A stretch of 64,000 bases of DNA, from contig NC_066585.1 of assembly GCF_024323335.1 (NCBI RefSeq), positions 538,347,769-538,411,768 of the forward strand, read 5' to 3'. The notes beneath the pieces were generated by a model. The model was not told where the DNA came from. It saw only the letters and a program-made list of their open reading frames with translations, and ran no database searches. Origin of the DNA: Lathyrus oleraceus (Eukaryota; Streptophyta; Magnoliopsida; Fabales; Fabaceae). This document shows positions 52,550-63,131 of the stretch, piece after piece. The translations under genes and the position numbers were made by a program. The number at the start of each line of letters is the position of its first letter. The first letter of the stretch is position 1.

Positions 52550-54804
52550 GTATACGGCATATTCACATTGTATTATGGTATATTATGTGTAAATAAATTC
52601 AATATTTTTCTTCTCCATCACCAAATTTTGGGTTTCTTCATCACTAAGTAACAAAGTTGAAGGACTATAAATTAATGATTCACATTATATATAAATGGTT
52701 AATAAGTGAAATTACATAATAAAACTCAATTTATTTGTATTCGTCATAGTCACGTTGTATTATGGTACATTATATGTAAAAAAATAAATATTTTTCTTCA
52801 CGATCACCAAATTTTAGGTTTCTTCATCACTAAGCAACAAAGTGAAAAAACTATAAATGAATGATTCATTTTATATATAAAGGTGTAACAAGTAAAATTA
52901 CATAATCAAGATCAATATTATTTGTATTCGGCATATTCACATTGTATTATGGTATATTATACGGAAATAAATTGAATAATTTTCTTCTCCATCACCAAAT
53001 TTTGCGTTTCTTCATCACCACGTAACAAAATTAAAGGACTATAAATTAATGATTCATATTATATATAAATGGTTAATAAATGAAATTACGTAATAAAGCT
53101 CAATTATTTGTATTCATCATATTCACATTGTATTATGGTATATTATATGTAAAAAAAAAAATATTTTTTTCTCCATCACCAAATTTTAGGTTTCTTCATC
53201 ACTAAGTAACAAAATGAAAAAAACTATAAATGAATGATTCATATTATATATAAATGGGTAACAAGTGAATTTACATAATCAAGATCAACATTATTTGTAT
53301 ACGGCATATTCACATTGTATTATGGTATATTATGAGTAAATAAATTCAATATTTTTCTTCTCCATCACCAAATTTTGGGTTTCTTCATCACTAAGTAACA
53401 AAGTTGAAGGACTATAAATTAATGATTCAGATTATATATAAATGGTTAATAAGTGAAATTACATAATAAAACTCAATATTATTTGTATTCGCCATATTCA
53501 CATTGAATTATGGTATATTATATGTATAAAAAAACTCAATATTTTTCTTCTCCATCACCAAATTTTAGGTTTCTTCATCACTAAGAAACAAAGTTAAAAA
53601 ACTATAAATGAATGATTCATATTATATATAAATGGGTAACAACTGAAACTACATAATCAAGATCAATATTATTTGTATTCGGCATATTCACATTGTATTA
53701 TGGTATATTATATATAAATAAATTCTATAATTTCTTCTCCATCGCCAAATTTTATGTTTCTTCATCACTAAGTAACAAATTTAAAGGATTATAGATTAAT
53801 GATTCATATTATATATAACCGGTTAATAACTGAAATTACGCAATAAAGCTCAATTATAATTGTATTTGTCATATTCACACTGTATTATGGTATATTATAT
53901 GTAAAAAATATTAATATTTTCTTCCCCATCACCAAATTTTAGGTTTCGTCATCACTAAGAAACAAAGTGAAATAAATATAAATGAATGATTCATATTATA
54001 TATAAATGGGTAAAAACTTAAATTACATAATCAAGATCAATATTATTTGTATTTGGCATATTCACATTGTATTATGGTATATAATATGTAAATAAATTCA
54101 ATAATTTTCTTCTCCATCACGAAATTTTAGGTTTCTTCATCCCTAAGTAACAAAGTTAAAGTACTATAAATTATTGATTCATATTATATATAAATGGTTA
54201 ATAAGTGAAATTACATAATAAAACTCAATTTTATTTGTATTCGTCATAGTCACGTTGTATTATGGTACATTATATGTAAAAAAAATAAATATTTTTCTTC
54301 ACGATCACCAAATTTTAGGTTTCTTCATCACTAAGCAACAAAGTGAAAAAACTATAAATGAATGATTCATATTATATATAAAGGTGTAACAAGTAAAATT
54401 ACATAATCAAGATCAATATTATTTGTATTCGGCATATTCACATTGTATTATGGTATATTATACGTAAATAAATTGAATAATTTTCTTCTCCATCACCAAA
54501 TTTTAGGTTTCTTCATCACCAGGTAACAAAATTAAAGGACTATAAATTAATGATTCATATTATATATAAATGGTTAATAAGTGAAATTACGTAATAAAGC
54601 TCAATATTATTTGTATTCATCATATTCACATTGTATTATGGTATATTATATGTAAAAAACCAATTTAATATTTTTTTCTCCATCACCAAATTTTAGATTT
54701 CTTCATCACTAAGCAACAAAGTGAAAAAAACTATAAATGAATGATTCATATTATATATAAATGGGTAACAAGTGAATTTACATAATCAAGATCAACATTA
54801 TTTG
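52550..54804. repeat. 12-mer HOR: A-F-G-H plus A*-B-C-D-E-F-G-H
   Basis: Tetramer 52550-53297 and 8-mer 53298-54804 with the A* variant TATGAGTAAAT. Length 2,255 bp. Confidence 0.85.
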
Positions 54805-57059
54805 TATACGGCATATTCACATTGTATTATGGTATATTATGTGTAAATAAATTCAATATTTTTCTTCTCCATCACCAAATTTTGGGTTTCTTCATCACTA
54901 AGTAACAAAGTTGAAGGACTATAAATTAATGATTCACATTATATATAAATGGTTAATAAGTGAAATTACATAATAAAACTCAATTTTATTTGTATTCGTC
55001 ATAGTCACGTTGTATTATGGTACATTATATGTAAAAAAAATAAATATTTTTCTTCACGATCACCAAATTTTAGGTTTCTTCATCACTAAGCAACAAAGTG
55101 AAAAAACTATAAATGAATGATTCATTTTATATATAAAGGTGTAACAAGTAAAATTACATAATCAAGATCAATATTATTTGTATTCGGCATATTCACATTG
55201 TATTATGGTATATTATACGGAAATAAATTGAATAATTTTCTTCTCCATCACCAAATTTTAGGTTTCTTCATCACCACGTAACAAAATTAAAGGACTATAA
55301 ATTAATGATTCATATTATATATAAATGGTTAATAAATGAAATTACGTAATAAAGCTCCTTATTATTTGTATTCATCATATTCACATTGTATTATGGTATA
55401 TTATATGTAAAAAAAATAATACTTTTTTCTCCATCACCAAATTTTAGGTTTCTTCATCACTAAGTAACAAAATGAAAAAAACTATAAATGAATGATTCAT
55501 ATTATATATAAATGGGTAACAAGTGAATTTACATAATCAAGATCAACATTATTTGTATACGGCATATTCACATTGTATTATGGTATATTATGAGTAAATA
55601 AATTCAATATTTTTCTTCTCCATCACCAAATTTTGGGTTTCTTCATCACTAAGTAACAAAGTTGAAGGACTATAAATTAATGATTCAGATTATATATAAA
55701 TGGTTAATAAGTGAAATTACATAATAAAACTCAATATTATTTGTATTCGCCATATTCACATTGAATTATGGTATATTATATGTATAAAAAAACTCAATAT
55801 TTTTCTTCTCCATCACCAAATTTTAGGTTTCTTCATCACTAAGAAACAAAGTTAAAAAACTATAAATGAATGATTCATATTATATATAAATGGGTAACAA
55901 CTGAAACTACATAATCAAGATCAATATTATTTGTATTCGGCATATTCACATTGTATTATGGTATATTATATATAAATAAATTCTATAATTTCTTCTCCAT
56001 CGCCAAATTTTATGTTTCTTCATCACTAAGTAACAAATTTAAAGGATTATAGATTAATGATTCATATTATATATAACCGGTTAATAACTGAAATTACGCA
56101 ATAAAGCTCAATTATAATTGTATTTGTCATATTCACACTGTATTATGGTATATTATATGTAAAAAATATTAATATTTTCTTCTCCATCACCAAATTTTAG
56201 GTTTCGTCATCACTAAGAAACAAAGTGAAATAAATATAAATGAATGATTCATATTATATATAAATGGGTAAAAACTTAAATTACATAATCAAGATCAATA
56301 TTATTTGTATTTGGCATATTCACATTGTATTATGGTATATAATATGTAAATAAATTCAATAATTTTCTTCTCCATCACGAAATTTTAGGTTTCTTCATCC
56401 CTAAGTAACAAAGTTAAAGTACTATAAATTATTGATTCATATTATATATAAATGGTTAATAAGTGAAATTACATAATAAAACTCAATTTTATTTGTATTC
56501 GTCATAGTCACGTTGTATTATGGTACATTATATGTAAAAAAAATAATATTTTTCTTCACGATCACCAAATTTTAGGTTTCTTCATCACTAAGCAACAAAG
56601 TGAAAAAACTATAAATGAATGATTCATATTATATATAAAGGTGTAATAAGTAAAATTACATAATCAAGATCAATATTATTTGTATTCGGCATATTCACAT
56701 TGTATTATGGTATATTATACGTAAATAAATTGAATAATTTTCTTCTCCATCAAAAAATTTTAGGTTTCTTCATCACCAGGTAACAAAATTAAATGACTAT
56801 AAATTAATGATTCATATTATATATAAATGGTTAATAAGTGAAATTACGTAATAAAGCTCAATATTATTTGGATTCATCATATTCACATTGTATTATGGTA
56901 TATTATATGTAAAAAACTAATTTAATATTTTTTCTCCATCACCAAATTTAAGATTTCTTCATCACTAAGTAACAAAGTGAAAAAAAAACTATAAATGAAT
57001 GATTCATATTATATATAAATGGGTAACAAGTGAATTTACATAATCAAGATCAACATTAT
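54805..57059. repeat. 12-mer HOR: A-F-G-H plus A*-B-C-D-E-F-G-H
   Basis: Tetramer 54805-55554 and 8-mer 55555-57059, again with A*. Length 2,255 bp, tandem with the preceding 12-mer. Confidence 0.85.
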
Positions 57060-57815
57060 TTGTATACGGCATATTCACATTGTATTATGGTATATTATAC
57101 GTAAATAAATTCAATATTTTTCTTCTCCATCACCAAATGTTGGGTTTCTTCATCACTAAGTAACAAAGTTGAAGGACTATAAATTAATGATTCACATTAT
57201 ATATAAATGGTTAATAAGTGAAATTACATAATAAAACTCAATATTATTTGTATTCGCCATATTCACATTGAATTATGGTATATTATATGTATAAAAAAAC
57301 TCAATTTTTTTCTCGCCATCACCAAATTTAGGTTTCTTCATCACTAAGAAACAAAGTTTAAAAACTATAAATGAATGATTCAAATTATATATAAATGTGT
57401 AACAAGTGAAATTACATAATCAAGATCAATATTATTTGTATTCGGCATATTCACATTGTATTATGGTATATTATACGTAAATAAATTGAATAATTTTCTT
57501 CTCCATCACCAAATTTTAGGTTTCTTCATCACCAGGTAACAAAATTAAAGGACTATAAATTAATGATTCATATTATATATAAATGGTTAATAAGTGAAAT
57601 GACGTAATAAAACTCAATATTATTTGTATTCATCATATTCACATTGTATTATGGTATATTATATGTAAAAAACAAATTTAATATTTTTTCTCCATCACCA
57701 AATTTTAGATTTTTTCATCACTAACCAACAAAGTAAAAAAAACTATAAATGAATGATTCATATTATATATAAATGGGTAACAAGTGAATTTACATAATCA
57801 AGATCAACATTATTT
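57060..57815. repeat. A-B-G-H tetramer
   Basis: B (near 57255), G (near 57470), H (near 57640), then A at 57816 with a GTATACTGC variant. Confidence 0.82.
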
Positions 57816-60800
57816 GTATACTGCATATTCACATTGTATTATGGTATATTATGTGTAAATAAATTCAATAATTTTCTTCTCCATCACCAAATTTTGTGTT
57901 TCTTCATCACTAAGTAACAAAGTTGAAGGACTATAAATTAATGATTCACATTATATATAAGTGGTTAATAAGTGAAATTACATAATAAAACTCAATATTA
58001 TTTGTATTCGCCATATTCACATTGAATTATGGTATATTATATGTATAAAAAAACTCAATATTTTTCTTCTTCATCACTAAAAAACAAAGTTAAAAAACTA
58101 TAAATGAATGATTCATATTATATATAAATGGGTAACAACTGAAACTAAGTAATCAAGATCAATATTATTTGTATTCGGCATATTCACATTGTATTATGGT
58201 ATATTATATATAAATAAATTCTATAATTTCTTCTCCATCGCCAAATTTTATGTTTCTTCATCACTAAGTAACAAATTTAAAGGATTATAAATTAATTATT
58301 CATATTATATATAAACGGTTAATAACTGAAATTACGCAATAAAGCTCAATTATAATTGTATTTGTCATATTCACACTGTATTATGGTATATTATATGTAA
58401 AAAATATTAATATTTTCTTCTCGATCACCAAATTTTAGGTTTCGTCATCACTAAGAAACAAAGTGAAATAAATATAAATGAATGATTCATATTATATATA
58501 AATTGGTAAAAACTTAAATTACATAATCAAGATCAATATTATTTGTATTTGGAATATTCACATTGTATTATGGTATATAATATGTAAATAAATTCAATAA
58601 TTTTCTTCTCCATCACGAAATTTTAGGTTTCTTCATCCCTAAGTAACAAAGTTAAAGTACTATAAATTATTGATTCATATTATATATAAATGGTTAATAA
58701 GTGAAATGGTTAATAAGTGAAATTACATAATAAAACTCAATTTTATTTATATTCATCATAGTCACGTGGTATTATGGTACATTATATGTAAAAAAAATAA
58801 ATATTTTTTCTTCACGATGATCACCAAATTTTAGGTTTCTTCATCACTAAGCAACAAAGTGAAAAAACTATAAATGAATGATTCATATTATATATAAAGG
58901 TGTAACAAGTAAAATTACATAATCAAGATCAATATTATTTGTATTCGGCATATTCACATTGTATTGTGGTATATTATACGTAAATAAATTTAATAATTTT
59001 CTTCTCCATCACCAAATTTTAGGTTTCTTCATCACCAGGAAACAAAATTAAAGGACTATAAATTAATGATTCATATTATATATAAATGGTTAATAAGTGA
59101 AATTACTTAATAAAGCTCAATATTATTTGTATTCATCATATTCACATTGTATTATGGTATATTATATGTAAAAAACTAATTTAATATTTTTTCTCCATAA
59201 CCAAATTTAAGATTTCTTCATCACTAAGCAACAAAGTGAAAAAAAAACTCTAAATGAATGATTCATATTATATATAAATGGGTAACAAGTGAATTTACAT
59301 AATCAAGTTCAACATTATTTGTATACGGCATATTCACATTGTATTATGGTATATTATGTGTAAATAAATTCAATATTTTTCTTCTCCATCACCAAATTTT
59401 GGGTTTCTTCATCACTAAGTAACAAAGTGAAAGGACTATAAATTAATGATTCAGATTATATATAAATGGTTAATAAGTGAAATTACATAATAAAACTCAA
59501 TATTATTTGTATTCGCCATATTCACATTGAATTATGGTATATTATATGTATAAAAAAACTCAATATTTTTCTTCTCCATCACCAAATTTTAGGTTTCTTC
59601 ATAACTAAGAAACAAAGTTAAAAAACTATAAATGAATGATTCATATTATATATAAATGGGTAACAACTGAAACTACATAATTAAGATCAATATTATTTGT
59701 ATTCGGCATATTCACATTGTATTATGGTATATTATACGTAAATAAATTCTATAATTTCTTCTCCATCGCCAAATTTTATGTTTCTTCATCACTAAGTAAC
59801 AAATTTAAAGGATTATAAATTAATGATTCATATTATATATAAACGGTTAATAACTGAAATTACGCAATAAAGCTCAATTATAATTGTATTTGTCATATTC
59901 ACACTGTATTATGGTATATTATATGTATAAAAAAACTCAATTTTTTTCTTCTCCATCACCAAATTTTAGGTTTCGTCATCACTAAGAAACAAAGTGAAAT
60001 AAATATAAATGAATGATTCATATTATATATAAATGGGTAAAAACTTAAATTACATAATCAAGATCAATATTATTTGTATTCGGCATATTCACATTGTATT
60101 ATGGCATATAATATGTAAATAAATTCAATAATTTTCTTCTCCATCACGAAATTTTAGGTTTCTTCATCCCTAAGTAACAAAGTTAAAGTACTATAAATTA
60201 TTGATTCATATTATATATAAATGGTTAATAAGTGAAATTACATAATAAAACTCAATTTTATTTGTATTCGTCATAGTCACGTTGTATTATTGTACATTAT
60301 ATGTAAAAAAAATAAATATTTTTCTTCACGATCACCAAATTTTAGGTTTCTTCATCACTAAGCAACAAAGTGAAAAAACTATAAATGAATGATTCATTTT
60401 ATATATAAAGGTGTAACAAGTAAAATTACATAATCAAGATCAATATTATTTGTATTCGGCATATTCACATTGTATTGTGGTATATTACACGTAAATAAAT
60501 TGAATAATTTTCTTCTCCATCACCAAATTTTAGGTTTCTTCATCACCAGGTAACAAAATTAAAGGACTATAAATTAATGATTCATATTATATATAAATGG
60601 TTAATAAGTGAAATTACGTAATAAAGCTCAATATTATTTGTATTCATCATATTCACATTGTATTATGGTATATTATATGTAAAAAACTAATTTAATATTT
60701 TTTCTCCATCACCAAATTTAAGATTTCTTCATCACTAAGCAACAAAGTGAAAAAAAACTATAAATGAATGATTCATATTATATATAAATGAGTAACAAGT

Positions 60801-60829
60801 GAATTTACATAATCAAGATCAACATTATT

Positions 60830-61579
60830 TGTATACGGCATATTCACATTGTATTATGGTATATTATGTGTAAATAAATTCAATATTTTTCTTCTCCATC
60901 ACCAAATTTTGGGTTTCTTCATCACTAAGTAACAAAGTTGAAGGACTATAAATTAATGATTCACATTATATATAAATGGTTAATTAGTGAAATTACATAA
61001 TAAAACTCAATATTATTTGTATTCGCCATATTCACATTGAATTATGGTATATTATATGTATAAAAAAACTCAATTTTTTTCTTCGCCATCACCAAATTTT
61101 AGGTTTCTTCATCACTAAGAAACAAAGTTTAAAAACTATAAATGAATGATTCAAATTATATATAAATGTGTAACAAGTGAAATTACATAATCAAGATCAA
61201 TATTATTTGTATTCGGCATATTCACATTGTATTATGGTATATTATACGTAAATAAATTGAATAATTTTTTTCTCCATCACCAAATTTTAGGTTTCTTCAT
61301 CACCACGTACCAAAATTAAAGGACTATAAATTAATGATCCATATTATATATAAATGGATAATAACTGAAATTACGTAATAAAGCTCAATATTATTTGTAT
61401 TCATCATATTCACATTGTATTATGGTATATTATATGTAAAAAAATAATATTTTTTCTCCATCACCAAATTTTAGGTTTCTTCATCACTAAGCGACAAAGT
61501 GAAAAAAACTATAAATGAATGATTCATATTATATATAAATGGGTAGCAAGTGAATTTACATAATCAAGATCAACATTAT
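60830..61579. repeat. A-B-G-H tetramer
   Basis: B near 61025, G near 61220 and H near 61410, then the last A at 61580. The following B is complete and the next monomer is cut by the CACTA element after about 10 bases. Confidence 0.82.
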
Positions 61580-61957
61580 TTGTATACGGCATATTCACAT
61601 TGTATTATGGTATATTATGTGTAAATAATTTCAATATTTTTCTTCTCCATCACCAAATTTTGGGTTTCTTCATCACTAAGTAACAAAGTTGAAGGACTAT
61701 AAATTAATGATTCACATTATATATAAATGGTTAATAAGTGAAATGACATAATAAAACTCAATATTATTTGTATTCGCCATATTCACATTGAATTACGGTA
61801 TATTATATGTATAAAAAAACTCAATATTTTTCTTCTCCATCACCAAATTTTAGGTTTCTTCATCACTAAGAAACAAAGTTAAAAAACTATAAATGAATGA
61901 TTCATATTATATATAAATGGGTAACAACTGAAACTACATAATCAAGATCAATATTAA

Positions 61958-61972
61958 CACTACGCCAAAAAC
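61958..61972 (+). repeat. CACTA terminal inverted repeat, left end
   Basis: CACTACGCCAAAAAC, a typical plant CACTA terminus of the CACTACNCCAAAAA form. Confidence 0.9.
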
Positions 61973-61979
61973 TGGAATA

Positions 61980-62668
61980 GACAGCGCACCTTAGAGGGCG
62001 CTTTCTTAAAGAAGCGCACTCTAAAGTGAAGAGAAAAATAAGGAGGAATAGACAGCGCACTTTAGAGGGCGCTTTTGAAACAAAGCGCCCTCTAAAGTGA
62101 AGCAAAAAAATAATGAGGAAATGGAGGGACACCAATAGAGGGCGCGTTTATGAAAGCGCCCTCTAAGGGTACCCTTAGAGGGCGCTTTTAAAAAAGCGCT
62201 CTCTAAGTCCATGTACAACAGCGCACTTTAGAGAGCGTTTGTGTAACAAAGCGCCCTCTAAAGTGAAGCGAAAAAATAATGAGGAAATGGAGGGACAACA
62301 ATAGAGGGCGCGTTTATGAAAGCGCCCTCTAAGGATACCCTTAGAGGGCGCTTTTAAAAAAGCGCTCTCTAAGTCCATGTACAACAGCGCACTTTAGAGA
62401 GCGCTTGTGTAACAAAGCGCCCTCTAAAGTGAAGCGAAAAAATAATGAGGAAATGGAGGGACAACAATAGAGGGCGCGTTTATGAAAGCGCCCTCTAAGG
62501 ATACCCTTAGAGGGCGCTTCTAAGGAAGCGCTCTCTAAGTCCATGTACAACAACGCACTTTAGAGGGCGCTTTATTACAAAAGCGCTGTCTAAAGTGAAG
62601 CGAAAAAATAAGGAGCAATAGACAGCGCACCTTAGAGGGTGCTTTTTTTCCACAAGCGCCCTTTAAGG
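61980..62668. repeat. CACTA subterminal repeat region with GGGCGC hairpins
   Basis: Many copies of TTAGAGGGCGCTTT and its complement AAAGCGCCCTCTAA alternate in both orientations, forming potential short hairpins with loops of a few bases. In En/Spm such subterminal motifs are bound by the TnpA-type protein and are needed for excision; here that role is inferred from position. Minus-strand frames of 65-77 codons across it repeat the same peptide in shifting frames and are not genes. Confidence 0.9.
62054..62580 (+). repeat. 166-bp tandem repeats in the subterminal region
   Basis: Units begin GCGCACTTTAGAG at 62054, 62221, 62387 and about 62553, with CCATGTACAAC boundaries at 62209, 62375 and 62541, a period of 166-167 bp. 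The second and third units are almost identical. The period is not a multiple of three, so coding repeats are excluded. Confidence 0.88.
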
Positions 62669-62817
62669 TCCCGTTTAGTAAACATTAAAATTATAACATA
62701 CTGCGCGTTTTGTTATTTCACTCTCTGTTATTTTCGTTCTTTTTCACGTTAGGGTTCTAAGGCGTTCTCCTTCCACCTCTGTTAGATCTACGACGTTTCC
62801 TCCTTCTGGCACCAAAG
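62669..62817 (+). promoter_or_regulatory. Probable promoter and 5' UTR exon of the CACTA transposase
   Basis: Downstream of the hairpin region the sequence changes to an AT-rich stretch (AAAATTATAACA at about 62686) and then a CT-rich leader (TTCTCCTTCCACCTCTG, TTTCCTCCTTCTGG), typical of plant 5' UTRs. It ends at a consensus donor AAAG/GTACGT. The transcription start is not determined. Confidence 0.4.
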
Positions 62818-63129
62818 GTACGTTTGTTTCGTTTTAGCTTTGCCCTATTTCTTGCTTTGTTTTAGCTTTGCCCCATTTCAGTTTTTTGTTATTGTTGTCT
62901 ATGCGTTGTCTATGCTACGTTTGTTTCAACCTGTAAAGTTTCAATATTCATAGTCATTTTAAATTTGATAGCGCATGCGTTAAATTTCAAGCCCTACGTT
63001 TGTTTGGGTTTATTAGGCAATTTCAAGCCCTATGAATATCTGATTTTGTGTCAACACCAATATCATTAGAAACCTAGGTCCGAATGTGTTTGAACTCTTC
63101 TGAAATTGTTTTTTGTTTATTCTAATTAG
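62818..63129 (+). other. Probable 5' UTR intron, 312 bp
   Basis: Starts GTACGT after AAAG (donor at 62818) and ends in a T-rich stretch with TTCTAATTAG (acceptor AG at 63128-63129), two bases before the transposase ATG. It is T-rich throughout (GTTTTAGC, TTTTTTGTTTATTC). Splicing is inferred only from these signals. Confidence 0.45.
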
Positions 63130-63131
63130 TA

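Larger units (their letters stand above)
37525..61579. repeat. Mixed HOR block: 8-mers interspersed with 4-mers and 6-mers
   Basis: A-type starts are at 37525, 38277, 39779, 41281, 42031, 43532, 44286, 45419, 46170, 47676, 48796, 50296, 51045, 52550, 53298, 54805, 55555, 57060, 57816, 59321, 60830 and 61580. Nine intervals are full 8-mers, five are A-F-G-H, four are A-B-G-H, one is A-B-E-F-G-H, one is A-F-G-F-G-H and one is A-F-G-H-E-F-G-H. From 39229 F reads AGTCACGTTG in most copies, a subfamily marker. All unit sizes are even numbers of monomers. Confidence 0.88.
22229..61957. repeat. Satellite DNA, right arm, about 211 monomers with higher-order repeats
   Basis: Same satellite, same orientation and in phase with the left arm across the retrotransposon. 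Eight monomer types can be told apart. A: GTATACGGC, TATGTGTAAAT, TTTTGGGTTTC. B: GTATTCGCC, TTGAATTATGG. C: ATATAAATAAATTC, CATCGCC. D: TTTGTCATATTCACACTG, TTTCGTCATC. E: TATAATATGTAAAT, ATCCCTAAG. F: CGTCATAGTCAC, CTTCACGATC. G: TATACGTAAATAAATTGAAT. H: GTATTCATCATATTC. A, C, E, G (type X) share AAATTAATGATTC-like bodies and ATGGTTAATA (ACGGTTAATA in C). B, D, F, H (type Y) share AAATGAATGATTC and mostly ATGGGTAA. X and Y strictly alternate. No gene is present. Confidence 0.96.

Noticed and set aside
22229..61957. TTTTAGGTTTC and TTTTGGGTTTC as interstitial telomere repeats
   Set aside because: The plant telomere unit TTTAGGG is not present in tandem; each monomer has only a single partial resemblance.
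61902..62553. Four overlapping minus-strand frames of 65-77 codons with a repeated peptide
   Set aside because: They translate the 166-bp subterminal repeat of the CACTA element in shifting frames; the period is not a multiple of three.
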